64,000 nucleotides of DNA from JAWKOK01 sp963698255 (GTDB lineage Bacteria; Chloroflexota; Anaerolineae; Caldilineales; Caldilineaceae), in the NCBI GenBank assembly GCA_963698255.1, contig CAVOQD010000010.1, forward strand, positions 1 to 64,000, written 5' to 3'. This document shows positions 43,330 to 53,194 of this stretch, one piece after another; the stretch's first letter is position 1; each line of letters begins with the position of its first letter. Position numbers and translations under genes: made by a program. Below the pieces are notes generated by a model, which did no database searches, was not told the DNA's origin, and saw only the letters and a program-made list of their open reading frames with translations.

Positions 43330-44341
43330 TCATCCCGGCTGACCGATGCCGCCGTTGCGAAACTCCAGCCACCAGATACTGTATAACGCAAAAAGCATGA
43401 CCATTGCTCCGGCGACGATGGCTTCTACAAGCGTGGCCTGGGTCAGAAAGATGGCCACAAGACCACCGGCAGCAGCCGATCAGATAGCAGAGCAGGACGG
43501 CCTCACGACGACTCCCGGTCAAGAAGGCCAGGCGGTGGCTCAGGTGATCGCGGCCCGGCGTGGTCAGCGGGTTATTGCCCCGCCGCAATCGGCCGATGAA
43601 GACCAGCGTCGTGTCGAAGATGGGCACGCAGAGCACCAGCAGCGGAATCATCCACGTGATGGTGTCGCTGTTGGACGGAAAGCGCAGCTTCACGCCGACG
43701 GCTGCCAGCAGAAAGCCGATGAACAGGCTGCCGGTGTCGCCCATAAAGACATTGGCCGGATTCCAGTTGTGAAAGAGGAAGCCGGCACAGGCGCCGGCCA
43801 GCGCGGCGGCCAGCACGCCCACCAGGTATTGGTCGCTCATGGCGGCCAGCAGCGTGAAGAAGATGGCCGCGATCATGGCGATCCCGCCGGACAGGCCATC
43901 CATGTTGTCGAGCAGGTTCATGGCATTGGTGATGCCGATCACCCAGACCAACGTGATCACGATATCCAGCCAGTTGCCAAACAGACGGACCTGAACACCA
44001 CTGTAGATCAGGATCAGCGCTGCGGCGATCTGGCCGACTAGTTTGACATAGCTGCCCAACCCCCATCGATCATCGGCCAGCCCCATGAGGCTCATCATCG
44101 TGGCGCCGGCGAAAATGCCGACGATCTCGTTGACATAGCGCCGATCGCCGAAGAAGAGCAGGGCCACAATGAAGCCGATGTAGATGGCGGCGCCGCCCAG
44201 CAGGGGCACGGGGTCGGCATGGATCTTGCGCGACGCCGGCGCGTCGACGACGCCCGTCCGCAGCGCAACGAGCCGCAGTAGCGGCGTGCTGCTGAAGGCC
44301 AGGATCAACGCACTGATCGCCATCAAGAAGTAGGGAGTCAT
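43330..44341 (-). CDS. Undecaprenyl-phosphate sugar-1-phosphate transferase (WecA/MraY family), 3' frameshift
   Basis: A polytopic membrane enzyme that starts polysaccharide assembly by moving a sugar-1-phosphate (usually GlcNAc-1-P) from UDP-sugar onto undecaprenyl phosphate. Motifs: DAPASRKIHADPVPLLGGAA, LMGLADDRWGL (DD pair), TNAMNLLDNMDGLSGGIAMI (NxxNxxDGxDGL), NVFMGDTGSLFIGFLLA, and the C-terminal GRDHLSHRLAFLTGS (HxxxR region). The first frame runs on to 43244, but a one-base shift near 43475 restores GLVAIFLTQATLVEAIVAGA and a stop at 43330, the better end. It starts 6 bases after the TPR protein stop. Confidence 0.87.
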
Positions 44342-44346
44342 GCGCT

Positions 44347-44985
44347 TCAGTTGCCTGTCATCAGCTCGATGTAGTCTTCGATGTCCTGTTTCTGACTGTC
44401 GGGCGCCAGATCGAGCGCCTGTCTGGCAAAGGCAATCGCTTCATCGGGCTGGCCGACCCGCTGCAAGATCTGGGCGATGGCCAGCGGATGGCGATAGTCT
44501 CCCGGTTGCAGCACAGATAGTGCGCGCAACGTTTCGACAGCCTTGTTCCAATCCTCACCGTCCACATAGCTCTGGCTAAGGATCTGAAGATTCTGGATAT
44601 CCTCCGGATCCAGCGCCCGAATCAACTCGTACTGGGCAATCACCTGCTCCGGCTCGCCGGCCTTATCGTAGATCTCGATCAGCACGTTGCGCAACTGCTT
44701 GATCTCCGCGACCCGTTCCGGGTTGGTGGCGTCGATGGCCTGATTCGCCCAGTTGACGGCCTGCTCAACATCGCCGATGTCCCGGTAGAGCAGGGCCAGA
44801 TTGCGCATGGCGCCGACGTTGTTGGGCGATAGATCGAGCACGCTTAGATTGGCGTCGATCGCGCCCTGGGTGTCACCGCTGCGGGCCTTGGCCACGCTCA
44901 GATAGCTGTAGAGGCCGGGCGTCGACTCTGTGCCGCGGGCTGGCGTCGATCTTGGCGATGCCCTCTTCCAGCAGGTCAACTGCAC
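44347..44985 (-). CDS. O-antigen ligase-like TPR protein, C-terminal TPR fragment
   Basis: The end of a roughly 1200-residue membrane protein whose gene runs 48026 to 44347 with about six frame shifts. This fragment becomes meaningful near 44890 (ARSGDTQGAIDANLSVLDLS) and consists of TPR units: GAMRNLALLYRDIGDVEQAV, EPEQVIAQYELIRALDPEDI and PDEAIAFARQALDLAPDSQK. It stops 5 bases before the WecA-type gene, so both are in one operon. The TPR part probably contacts other assembly proteins. Confidence 0.78.
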   Translation of the reverse strand: MQLTCWKRASPRSTPARGTESTPGLYSYLSVAKARSGDTQGAIDANLSVLDLSPNNVGAMRNLALLYRDIGDVEQAVNWANQAIDATNPERVAEIKQLRNVLIEIYDKAGEPEQVIAQYELIRALDPEDIQNLQILSQSYVDGEDWNKAVETLRALSVLQPGDYRHPLAIAQILQRVGQPDEAIAFARQALDLAPDSQKQDIEDYIELMTGN

Positions 44986-45629
44986 TTATCGTAGGCGTCG
45001 TTCCCGTCGTAGAAGTCGGCCAGCAACAGGTAGGTCTGATCGTAGAGATCATCGATGGCGAGGCTGTGAAGATAGATCTGCTCGGCGATGTCGCGCTCGC
45101 CCCGGGCCAGGTGTGCATTGCCCTTCTCATTCCAGAGATGGGCGGCATTGGGGCTGAGGGTGACGGCCAGTTCGTATTGGGCAATGCTCTGGTCGAGCAG
45201 CGCTTGCCGGGCCTCGGCATCCTCGGCCGGCGTCAGATCGGCCCAGGTGCGGTAGAGCCGCGCCAGGTTGGCCGTGTGATCCGTGTTCAACGGGTTCACG
45301 CGTTGGGCCTCCAGCAGCACCACTTCGGCGGCGCGCAACAGATCCGTGCGCGGCATCACGTTGACCTCTTCCGGCGACAGCGCCAGCACATCGCTCAGCT
45401 TGGCATCAGGCGGCAGCAGCGGTCGTGCGTCGGCCGGCGCCTGCTTGGCCTGCTCCAGCAAGCCGCGCCCCAGGAAGAGCATGTAGTGATCTTCGGTTGT
45501 GCGCGCCTTGAGCGCCCGGCGATAGAGTTCGATGCTGCTCACCCAGTTGCGCTGGCTGTCAAACTGCTGGCCCTGCTTGTAGATGATATCGGCGCGCACC
45601 AGGCCGATGTTCACGCTGCTGATGGCCAC
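44976..45629 (-). CDS. O-antigen ligase-like TPR protein, first TPR fragment
   Basis: Continues the same protein. MAISSVNIGLVRADIIYKQG QFDSQRNW-type sequence starts the extracytoplasmic TPR part. SSIELYRRALKARTTEDHYM, AAEVVLLEAQRVNPLNTDHT and LDQSIAQYELAVTLSPNAAH are TPR units. The apparent ATG at 45629 is inside the gene, not a start: the preceding residues are in frames covering 45559-45907 (VGKRTIATAVAGVILAVFAL is the last transmembrane helix). The frame is lost again near 44990. Confidence 0.78.
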   Translation of the reverse strand: MAISSVNIGLVRADIIYKQGQQFDSQRNWVSSIELYRRALKARTTEDHYMLFLGRGLLEQAKQAPADARPLLPPDAKLSDVLALSPEEVNVMPRTDLLRAAEVVLLEAQRVNPLNTDHTANLARLYRTWADLTPAEDAEARQALLDQSIAQYELAVTLSPNAAHLWNEKGNAHLARGERDIAEQIYLHSLAIDDLYDQTYLLLADFYDGNDAYDKCS

Positions 45630-46045
45630 GAAGAGCGAAGACGGCCAGAATCACGCCGGCCACCGCGGTCGCGATGGTGCGTTTGCCGACCGGCAGCCGC
45701 TTGTCGCGCAGCCAGGGCCAGGCCCAGACCGTGCCGGCCAGCATGACCCAGATGAAGACGATCCAGGTGAAGAGAGGCGAAGTGATTGCTCACAACATTG
45801 AGCTGGCTGTCCAGATCGCGGCCGGAGATGCCCGGAATCAGCCGTCGCCCTTGGATCAGGCCGTAGATCAGCCAACTGGCCCAGACAATCAGCGCATGGA
45901 GTGCCATAGGCCCGCAGCCACCAGGCGATGCCGGCGCCGCGTCGGCCGGCTCAACGACTCGTCGGCCAGTCCAATGGTGGCGCCGACGCCCCAGGTGAAG
46001 AACATGAGGAAGAGGATCGCGGGGCTGGCAATGGCCTGGCCCTGC

Positions 46046-47104
46046 TCAACCCGTTTCAGAATGCTGTTGAAGAGAATGGAAAAGGCGCTGTCCAGCCCCA
46101 GGCCGTTGGTGCTGTAGATGAAGACAAAGGTCAGGAAGATGAGTTGCACGATGAGCACCGTCGACGGCACCAGTGGCCAACCCGCCTGGCCGGTCGCTGC
46201 TCCACCGGCTGCGTTGCCGGCGGATTCGGATTGTCGCCCACGCCTGCCCTTGGACCGCTTTGACGGAGCCGGAGTCGCTATGGCCGCTTCCGCTCCATCG
46301 ACCGCGCAGGAGCGATGAGCGAACCCTGGCGAACGGTTCGACGATTGCCCAGCGCATGCCCAGCACCAGCAACAATGCGGTCAACACCCAGAAGTAGGTG
46401 CGTGTGGCCGCGATGGCGATGCCAAAGTGGATCTCCACAAAATGGGCGGCCACCGTGGAGAGGATGGCCACGATCAGCAACTGGCGCGGGATGTCGGCCG
46501 GATCGGGCCGGTAATCCGGATGCAGAAAGGGCGCCAGCATGATGTAGAGCACCAGGCCCGCCTCCAGCCCGGCAGGCACGGCCACGCCCAGATAGCGCCA
46601 ACTGCCGTCCGTGAGATAGAAGATCAGCGTCAGCCCGATGCTGAAGAAGGCCAACAGTCCGCCGAAAAGCAGCGTGTCGCGCCGATTGACCAGCAGCCCC
46701 AGCCAACGCAGCGACCAGTAGAAGATCGAGATGAAGAGGGACATGTAGGCGATGAAACCGAGCAAACCTGTGATCACAAACGAGTCCCAGGTCTCGTTGT
46801 GGGAGCGGTCCGGGCTGGCGTTGCGCTTCTCCACATGGGCCAGATCGGGCGGATAGAAGGGATTGAAGGCGACCCACATGGTCTCCGGGCCATAGCCGAT
46901 CAGCGGGCGGATGACATTGACGGCATCCTGGTCGCCGCCGGGATAGATCAGCGGATCATGGGGCGCGGTCAGCTCGCTTGCTCCCTCCCAGATCAGGATG
47001 CGAACCTGGGCCGTTCGGCTGCCCTGGTCGAGCAGCGAGGTCAGGCGTCCCACATAGGGTACCGACTGCAGCGGATTGAAGAGCGACGTGGTGTTCATCA
47101 GCAC
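46046..47104 (-). CDS. O-antigen ligase-like TPR protein, central membrane fragment
   Basis: Carries the ligase/polymerase region. QVRILIWEGASELTAPHDPL and NVIRPLIGYGPETMWVAFNP are followed by HVEKRNASPDRSHNETWDSF, a large external loop with the Arg/His-rich ligase motif (RSHNE), then GLLGFIAYMSLFISIFYWSL and further helices up to about 46310. From there the reading continues in another frame with VLIVQLIFLTFVFIYSTNGL (46170-45889). This is the Wzy_C/WaaL class, which polymerises or attaches polysaccharide chains. Confidence 0.82.
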   Translation of the reverse strand: MLMNTTSLFNPLQSVPYVGRLTSLLDQGSRTAQVRILIWEGASELTAPHDPLIYPGGDQDAVNVIRPLIGYGPETMWVAFNPFYPPDLAHVEKRNASPDRSHNETWDSFVITGLLGFIAYMSLFISIFYWSLRWLGLLVNRRDTLLFGGLLAFFSIGLTLIFYLTDGSWRYLGVAVPAGLEAGLVLYIMLAPFLHPDYRPDPADIPRQLLIVAILSTVAAHFVEIHFGIAIAATRTYFWVLTALLLVLGMRWAIVEPFARVRSSLLRGRWSGSGHSDSGSVKAVQGQAWATIRIRRQRSRWSSDRPGGLATGAVDGAHRATHLPDLCLHLQHQRPGAGQRLFHSLQQHSETG

Positions 47105-48026
47105 CAGACAGAACGATGCCGAGAATCCCCAGGCCGACCCAGCCCATCAGCGCGCCCCGATAGAAACGCGGGCGCAGCGCACTCAGCGTCAACAGAACAA
47201 AGATGTAGAGTCCCAGGAAGAGGCCCAACCAGGGCCCACGACTCTGGGTCCAGAAGATGGCCAGCAGTTGCACCATAAAGATGAAGAGGTAGGCGCCGCC
47301 GGCCAGCGCCGCGGCCATGTCCTGGCTGGTTTCCTGTTCTTCATCGCTGCCGCCGAGCAGATAGGCGAAGCTGCTGTAGATGCGCTCCAGCGTGAGAAAG
47401 ACGGCCATGATCAGATAGGCGGCCAGGAAGATGGCGTTGCCTGCATTGGAGGCGATACGGATGCTCACATCGCCGCCCCAGGGCAGCGGATCGATGCCGT
47501 AGTGCTGGATGACGCCGTAGACGGCGATGGGCAGGCTCGTGATGATGACCGTGTATTGCAGCCGCCGGATCTGCTGCGGGCGGCGCAGATGGGCCATCAC
47601 CAACAGGGCGATGATCACATAGGCGAGAAAGGTGTAGGTTCCCTGGAGTCGCTGGTATGAGCCCCACCAACTGACAAATCGGGCCACGCTGAAGAGCGTG
47701 CTGATGCCGTAGGCCAGGATCAACAGCAGAATCGGGACCAGAAAAGGAATGCGCCAGAAGTTGTTCCAGCGTACCGGCGAACCTTCGTCCTCTGTCTCAC
47801 TGTCAGTCTGGAAGGCGGGCAGCCAGGCAGGACCGCCATTGACAAGCTTGAGCAGCCAGACCAGCAACATGATCAGCGCCAGTGTGCGCAACAGGCTGAT
47901 CTTGTCCGGCTCAAAGACGCGGCTGGAGAAGACGTTGAAGAAAAGCGGCGCCAGCACCAGCGCGGCAAGCCAGCCTGCCTCGATTACGGCTTCGCACCAC
48001 TGGTCAATTTTGGTTCGGGTCAGCAT
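46956..48026 (-). CDS. O-antigen ligase-like TPR protein, N-terminal membrane fragment
   Basis: The start of the gene. MLTRTKIDQWCEAVIEAGWL then LAALVLAPLFFNVFSSRVFE and PDKISLLRTLALIMLLVWLL are the first helices. FVSWWGSYQRLQGTYTFLAY and YGVIQHYGIDPLPWGGDVSI match the conserved external loop of this family, and FIFMVQLLAIFWTQSRGPWL (QSRG motif) is a hallmark of O-antigen ligase-like proteins. The frame is lost near 47100 after GLGILGIVLSG. Confidence 0.83.
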   Translation of the reverse strand: MLTRTKIDQWCEAVIEAGWLAALVLAPLFFNVFSSRVFEPDKISLLRTLALIMLLVWLLKLVNGGPAWLPAFQTDSETEDEGSPVRWNNFWRIPFLVPILLLILAYGISTLFSVARFVSWWGSYQRLQGTYTFLAYVIIALLVMAHLRRPQQIRRLQYTVIITSLPIAVYGVIQHYGIDPLPWGGDVSIRIASNAGNAIFLAAYLIMAVFLTLERIYSSFAYLLGGSDEEQETSQDMAAALAGGAYLFIFMVQLLAIFWTQSRGPWLGLFLGLYIFVLLTLSALRPRFYRGALMGWVGLGILGIVLSGADEHHVALQSAAVGTLCGTPDLAARPGQPNGPGSHPDLGGSKRADRAP

Positions 48027-48402
48027 AGACAGTCTACCGGCGTAATGATTGATGAATGGGCACTCTACAGGTTGCAGCGCAGATGGACCGCGGATTAGTT
48101 ACGGGCTCACGTGTTTCTGTAAGTCCGACTTCAGTCGGACGAGCTGCATTGGCCGACCTGTCGTATCTCTCGCCGACGGGTCTGATTGGCAGAGTTGTCA
48201 CACTGCAAGTGTGACCTACGTAAGCCATCTTCTCGTTGTGTCTTTAGTCTAAATGGCGACGACGGTCCCTATCCTACCGTAGGGCGCGATGTGGGTCAAA
48301 AGATCGTGTGATCTCAAAGCGGATCCAATTCGATGGTCCCACTGCAAGGACCACGAATTTCACGAATTGCACCAATGAGAAAATTCGTGAAATTCGTGTC
48401 AT
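48027..48402. other. Intergenic region rich in small hairpins
   Basis: 376 bases with no gene. It holds a single GATGGACCGCGGATTA arm (48082-48097), two tight hairpins GTCCGACT-TC-AGTCGGAC (48123-48140) and GTCACACT-GCA-AGTGTGAC (48197-48215), and an inverted repeat CACGAATTTCACGAATT / AATTCGTGAAATTCGTG (48352-48398). The last could end the oxidoreductase transcript, but it lacks a clear T-run. Confidence 0.5.
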
Positions 48403-49446
48403 TCACGGTTCTTGCCGCAGTCTCACTTGATCCAAGATCACCTCGCGCCCGGTCTCGGCTGATTCGTAGATGGCCAACACCAGAGCAAGCGACTTGCGCG
48501 CTTCCTCACCGGGCGTCGTCACCGGCTCGCCGGCGATCAGTGCATCCGCGAAGTCGCCGATGACCTCGCGGTGGCTGTAGCCGTAGACCGTCGGCGGGTC
48601 CACGCGCTGGCTGGTCAACAGTTCGGCCTCTTGCTCCAACTGGCCTTCCACCTTCCAGAGCGTGATGCGGTTGAGCGCGGTGCCGCCGATCTTGACCGAG
48701 CCACGCGCGCCGAAGATGGAGACCGATCCCTCCAGGTTCTGCGGCCAGGTCAGGGTCGATCCTTCGATGCTGCCCAGCGCGCCATTGGCAAAACGCAGAA
48801 TCGCCACGCCCACATCCTCGGCCTCCATCTGGTGGGCCAGCGTCGACGTGTAGGCCTGCACCGAGTGAACCGGCCCCATGAACCACTGCAGGGCGTCGAT
48901 GTGATGGATGCTCTGGTTCATCAGCGCGCCGCCGTCCATGGCAATCGTGCCGTGCCAGTCGTCCTCGTAGTAGGACTGGGGGCGGAACCAGCGCACACAG
49001 GCGTTGCCCAGATTTAGTTGCCCGAGTCCGCCCTCGTCCACCAGTCTGCGCAGCCGTTGCATGGGCGAATTGTAGCGATTTTGCAGCACCACGCCGAGGC
49101 GCAGATTCTTCTCTTCGGCCGTGCGGATCATGGCGTCGGCGTCGGCCAGACTGAGCGCGATGGGCTTTTCGACCAGCACATGCTTGCCCGCGTTGAGCGC
49201 ATCAATGGCCACCTGGGCGTGCAATCCGCTGGGCACGCAGATCGTCACCGCGTCGATGTCCGGACGTTGCAGCAGTTCATGATAGTCGTTGTAGGCCTCT
49301 GCGCCATACTGTTCAAAGAAATTTTGCGCCCGACTTGACCGAATATCCGCCACCGCGACCAGCCGAGTTTGGGGCAACTGCTCCAGCGATTGGGCATGCC
49401 GCGGCGCGATCCTGCCGCACCCGATCAATCCAAAACGAATCTGCAT
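48403..49446 (-). CDS. Gfo/Idh/MocA family oxidoreductase (nucleotide-sugar 3-dehydrogenase-like)
   Basis: 347 residues. The N-terminal Rossmann fold has FGLIGCGRIAPRHAQSLEQL, and VLVEKPIALS carries the catalytic Lys (EKP). Downstream, RWFRPQSYYEDDWHGTIAMD then GGALMNQSIHHIDALQWFMG closely follows the WlbA/WbpB class, which oxidises UDP-N-acetyl-glucosaminuronate-type sugars at C3; the His of HHIDALQW is the expected catalytic residue. Its place in a glycosyltransferase locus agrees with making an unusual sugar donor. The exact substrate is not determinable. Confidence 0.88.
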   Translation of the reverse strand: MQIRFGLIGCGRIAPRHAQSLEQLPQTRLVAVADIRSSRAQNFFEQYGAEAYNDYHELLQRPDIDAVTICVPSGLHAQVAIDALNAGKHVLVEKPIALSLADADAMIRTAEEKNLRLGVVLQNRYNSPMQRLRRLVDEGGLGQLNLGNACVRWFRPQSYYEDDWHGTIAMDGGALMNQSIHHIDALQWFMGPVHSVQAYTSTLAHQMEAEDVGVAILRFANGALGSIEGSTLTWPQNLEGSVSIFGARGSVKIGGTALNRITLWKVEGQLEQEAELLTSQRVDPPTVYGYSHREVIGDFADALIAGEPVTTPGEEARKSLALVLAIYESAETGREVILDQVRLRQEP

Positions 49447-49596
49447 CGCCTACCGACTCCCCATTTCTTCCGTCTTCAGCACTTTACAATTTGTCATTCT
49501 GAGCGGGTATTTCCGAACACTTCACTTTGGCAAGTGACCAGCGAAGAATCTCGCTTTCCACCAAATCGTGAACTACGGGTCTTCGTTACTGTTGCC

Positions 49597-49683
49597 GATA
49601 GACCGCGGATTCGGCGGATTCCCGCGGATCAAATCCAAAAAATCCGGTTTTGTCCGCCTCATCCGCCCAATCCGCGGTCTATC
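49597..49683. repeat. Intergenic inverted repeat, GACCGCGGAT family
   Basis: Arms 49597-49619 (GATAGACCGCGGATTCGGCG) and 49661-49683 are inverted with few mismatches; an inner CCCGCGGATC lies between. It sits 5 bases after the stop of the glycosyltransferase gene. The rest of the gap up to 49446 includes a TTGTCATTCTGAGCG phrase of a common dispersed element. Confidence 0.65.
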
Positions 49684-49687
49684 AGAG

Positions 49688-50863
49688 TCATGTCTGTACA
49701 GTCACTTCTTCAACAGTTCGACCATAGAGCGCGGCAATCTGATCGACCATTCGTGTGGCGCTGAACGCCTCGACCCGTTCCCGGTTGAGTGCACCCATCT
49801 GCGACATCCGCTCACGGTCGCCCAGCAGGCTCGGCAATGGCGTCGGCCAGTCTGTCCGGCTCGCCCGGCGGCGTCAGCAGACCGTTGACGCCCTGCTCGA
49901 TCACTTCGCTGCTGCCGTCGACGGCCGTTGCCACAATCGGCAGGCCGGTCGCCATGGCCTGGGGCAGCACCCTGGGCAACCCCTCCCAGAGCGAGGAGAG
50001 CGTGAATAGATCGAAGGCCGCCATCAGTTCCGGGATGTCGCGGCGCAGACCGGTCAACACCAGTCGATCGGCGATGCCAAGTTCCTGGGCCAGCGCTTCG
50101 ACATCCCCGCGCAGCGGTCCGTCGCCGACCATCATGAAAGTAGGCATCCGGATGCTGCTCAAGCACCAGGGCGGCGGCGGTCACAAAGTCCAGTGGCGCC
50201 TTCTGGGCCGATAGTCGCGTCACCGTGCCGACAACCGGGGCGTCAACGGGAATGCCCCAGTCAGTGCGGGTCTGGTTGCGCGGTCTCTGCGGGTGGCCGA
50301 AGCGATCCAGTTCGATGCCGCTGCGGATCACCACATAGTCTTCCGGCCGCCCGATGCCGTCTGCCAATCCCTTCTCGATATTGAGCGGCGAGACGACGAT
50401 CAGCTTGTCGGTGATGGGCAACGTCAACTTTTCCAGCCAGATGTAGATCCGGCGCACGACCGGATGCTGGCGGTCGTGATGTCCCCATCCGTGAACAGTG
50501 TGCACGATGACGGGCGTTCCGGCCAATTTTGCCGCCCATCTGCCGAGGATGCCGGCCTTGGAACTGTGGGTGTGCACGATGGCGTAGTCCGCCTCGACGG
50601 ATCAAGCGCGTCAGGCGAAAGAGGGCCAGCGGATCTTTGAGCGGATTGATCTCGCGCACCAGCGAAGGCTCGATGATCAGCGAGACCCCCTGTGCGCGAG
50701 CCACGTCGATCAGGCTGCCCTCCGGGCCGGTCTGAGGTCCGCAGATCACGTCCACGTCCCAACGGTCGGCCGGCAGCAGTTCAGCCGTCAGGATGGTATT
50801 CTCCTGTGCGCCGCCGATGATCAGGCGGGTGATGGGGTGGAGGATCTTGGTTCGATCTCTCAC
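49688..50863 (-). CDS. Glycosyltransferase family 4, frame-disrupted
   Basis: A GT-B fold sugar transferase of about 390 residues in the surface polysaccharide locus. Three frames: 50863 to about 50600 (KILHPITRLIIGGAQENTIL, NAxxLxxxL-type acceptor domain start, VREINPLKDPLALFRLTRLI), about 50600 to 50180 (HTHSSKAGILGRWAAKLAGT, VVSPLNIEKGLADGIGRPED, VVGTVTRLSAQKAPLDFVTA) and 50162 to 49812 (FMMVGDGPLRGDVEALAQEL, AAFDLFTLSSLWEGLPRVLP with the EGLP donor-binding motif). A final shift near 49830 leads to MGALNRERVEAFSATRMVDQ and a stop at 49688. Its start overlaps the next gene's stop. Confidence 0.83.
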
Positions 50864-51987
50864 GTTAACGTTTTTCCATAAAGATCATCAAGTTGTTCGG
50901 CCACAACGTCCAACGAATATGACATACGCACAAAATCGCGCCCGTTTCGCGCTCGTGCCTGTGCTCTTTCCGGATCGTTCAGGACACGCAAGATCGCCTC
51001 GCGAAGGGCAGCGACATCGTTGGATGGTACCAGATCTGCATACCGACCACCATTTGTGATCTCGGCAATGGCGCCGACATCAGTAGCAACCACCGGGGTT
51101 GCCATCAGCAGCGCTTCGGCCACGGCCATGCCAAACGACTCAGATGACGAAGAGGAGACAATGAGATCCAAGGCCGCCAATAGCGGGGCTACGTCAGTTC
51201 GTCGCCCGAGGAAGCGAAACTGGTCCGGGTTGCCAAAGCGTTCGGCCAACGCCTCAAGTTGCTGGCGTTGGGATCCGTCGCCGACGAGCAGCGTCGTCCG
51301 TCCTAGCGGCCCGACGGCTTCCAGCAGCATCGGCAGGTTCTTCACGGTTTCCAGCCGGCAGATTGCGCCCAATACAAACTCTTCCTCGTTGATGCCAAGC
51401 TCACGGCGGATCGACTGTCGTGCAACGGCGCGCTCTGTACGGTCAAACGGCTGCGTGTCGATGACGTTCGGCATGATCGAGATGGCATCAGCCGGAATGT
51501 CGCAGGCGACATAGCTAGCCTTGGCTGAGGCCGACGGCAGCAACAACCGATCAGCGGCCCGAGCGATCCGGCGAATGCTTTGGATTGCCGGTCGGCTCCA
51601 GCGTTCCGCCATCGCATGTTCGGAGGCCAACCACGGCAGCCGACGAGACCGTGGAATCGTACGCCAGGTCTGCCACGTGACCAGATCGGCGGCGTAGATC
51701 TGGCTATGGACCAGATCGAATTGTCTGGAAGTCAACAGGCGGCGCAACACCGGCGCGGCCGTGACATCGTAGCGATTTCTCATCAACGGGCCGACCACCT
51801 TGATCCCCGACTGCTCGGCGACACCAGCCAGTTCGCCGCGGCGCATTAGGCAGCAGACGGTGAACTCATAGCCGCGCCCCTGTGCCAGATACGCGCTTTT
51901 GCGCACAAGATCGACTTCAGCGCCGCCGGTGGTCAGTCCATGGATGACATACAGAACTCGTCGCATTCTGTTGATGTCCTTGTTCAT
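50860..51987 (-). CDS. Glycosyltransferase family 4
   Basis: An intact 375-residue GT-B transferase. RVLYVIHGLTTGGAEVDLVR is the acceptor-domain start (GGAE motif). FDLVHSQIYAADLVTWQTWR, ASEHAMAERWSRPAIQ, and the donor domain LGAICRLETVKNLPMLLEAV, TTLLVGDGSQRQQLEALAER and VSSSSSESFGMAVAEALLMA (Glu-x7-Glu motif ESFGMAVAE) follow. It overlaps the following glycosyltransferase gene by 4 bases (ATGA), which supports one operon. The sugar is unknown. Confidence 0.92.
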   Translation of the reverse strand: MNKDINRMRRVLYVIHGLTTGGAEVDLVRKSAYLAQGRGYEFTVCCLMRRGELAGVAEQSGIKVVGPLMRNRYDVTAAPVLRRLLTSRQFDLVHSQIYAADLVTWQTWRTIPRSRRLPWLASEHAMAERWSRPAIQSIRRIARAADRLLLPSASAKASYVACDIPADAISIMPNVIDTQPFDRTERAVARQSIRRELGINEEEFVLGAICRLETVKNLPMLLEAVGPLGRTTLLVGDGSQRQQLEALAERFGNPDQFRFLGRRTDVAPLLAALDLIVSSSSSESFGMAVAEALLMATPVVATDVGAIAEITNGGRYADLVPSNDVAALREAILRVLNDPERAQARARNGRDFVRMSYSLDVVAEQLDDLYGKTLT

Positions 51988-51996
51988 CAGATCAAG

Positions 51997-53184
51997 CTAC
52001 CGCTTGTCGGTCGATAGGACGATGTCATAAAGGGAGAGCATCTTGTTGATTTCGCTTGCACTGTTGATGGTCTCTCCTGTCTGTAATGCCCGTTTTTTCA
52101 TTCTGTCGATATCGGACGCCTGTAGGCTGTCGAGGACGGCAGCGGCATCTTCGGGATCAAACGAGGGTGCTACCACGCCAAAGCCATTTTCTTCCGTCAG
52201 TTTGGCCATTTCCAGAGAGGGCCCAATGCAGACGACCAATCCGGCGTGGATGAAATCGAAGAATTTGTTGGGCAGTGCAGCCTCATGGTTGAAGCTAACC
52301 GGTGGCAAGAGATAAAAGCCGATGTCGAAGGCGGAAATACGTTGTACGATATCTGCCGGCGCAACAGGCTGGTGAAAATTGACACGCCCTGGGGCCAGGT
52401 CGGCAGCCAACCCTTTCAACTCCTCAATGTATCCGGGCTGCCGATCGACGAGCATGAAGTTCAGGTGAAATCGAGCATCGGTCAAGGCCACAGCTTGGAT
52501 AAGCGTCTCCAGATAACGCCCGCGCATCGTGTTGCCATGATGAACCAGTTGGATCGTTTCAGGGTTACAAGGGCGAAATTCTATCCTGGTGGCATAGGCC
52601 GGCACGTTCATTACCGTGATCGGATCGAGTGCATAGGTCCGCCGATAGCGCTCAGCGATGGATTCACTTACTGTGATGCTTCCGTCCGTCCGCTCAGCAT
52701 ATCGATCCAGGAAATACTCAATCGATGGCTTATAGAACCAGCGCCAGTAACGAGATTCGTCGCGGATTGCGGGTGCATACTCATGTAGGTCTGCAATAAC
52801 TTTCGCCCGTGTCTGTTTCGCTGAACGCACAGCCACAGGCAAGGCTTCCCAATCGTTTGCATGAATCACGTCCGGTTGGCAGGCAACCAAATGCTCAAAG
52901 GCAAGAACAAATTCATCCTCACCGGCATACCAGCGTTCGTAGAATGATGGATGCACAAACGTCCCCAACGGCAGATAGAATATCTTGCGTTTGCGGCGCT
53001 GCGAGCGACTCGGCATGGGAATCGAGATCAACGTGACTCTGTCGTTCAATGCAGCGGGCAACCGACCATACCCCAACACAGTGACCTCATAACGTTGAGC
53101 AAGCGCCTCGATCTGACGGAGAACACGCCCATCGCGTTCAAGCTCAGAAAAGGACAACACAGCGACTTTCGGCAAACGTGACAT
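51997..53184 (-). CDS. Glycosyltransferase (GT4-like)
   Basis: 395 residues from ATG 53184 (MSRLPKVAVLSFSELERDGR). RDGRVLRQIEALAQRYEVTV is the typical N-terminus of this subgroup. PDVIHANDWEALPVAVRSAK, KVIADLHEYAPAIRDESRYW, the donor domain with LVHHGNTMRGRYLETLIQAV, FDIGFYLLPPVSFNHEAALP and NKFFDFIHAGLVVCIGPSLE complete it. The upstream in-frame extension is not conserved. It lies 10 bases after the preceding transferase's stop. Confidence 0.87.
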   Translation of the reverse strand: MSRLPKVAVLSFSELERDGRVLRQIEALAQRYEVTVLGYGRLPAALNDRVTLISIPMPSRSQRRKRKIFYLPLGTFVHPSFYERWYAGEDEFVLAFEHLVACQPDVIHANDWEALPVAVRSAKQTRAKVIADLHEYAPAIRDESRYWRWFYKPSIEYFLDRYAERTDGSITVSESIAERYRRTYALDPITVMNVPAYATRIEFRPCNPETIQLVHHGNTMRGRYLETLIQAVALTDARFHLNFMLVDRQPGYIEELKGLAADLAPGRVNFHQPVAPADIVQRISAFDIGFYLLPPVSFNHEAALPNKFFDFIHAGLVVCIGPSLEMAKLTEENGFGVVAPSFDPEDAAAVLDSLQASDIDRMKKRALQTGETINSASEINKMLSLYDIVLSTDKR

Positions 53185-53194
53185 GATTGATCGC

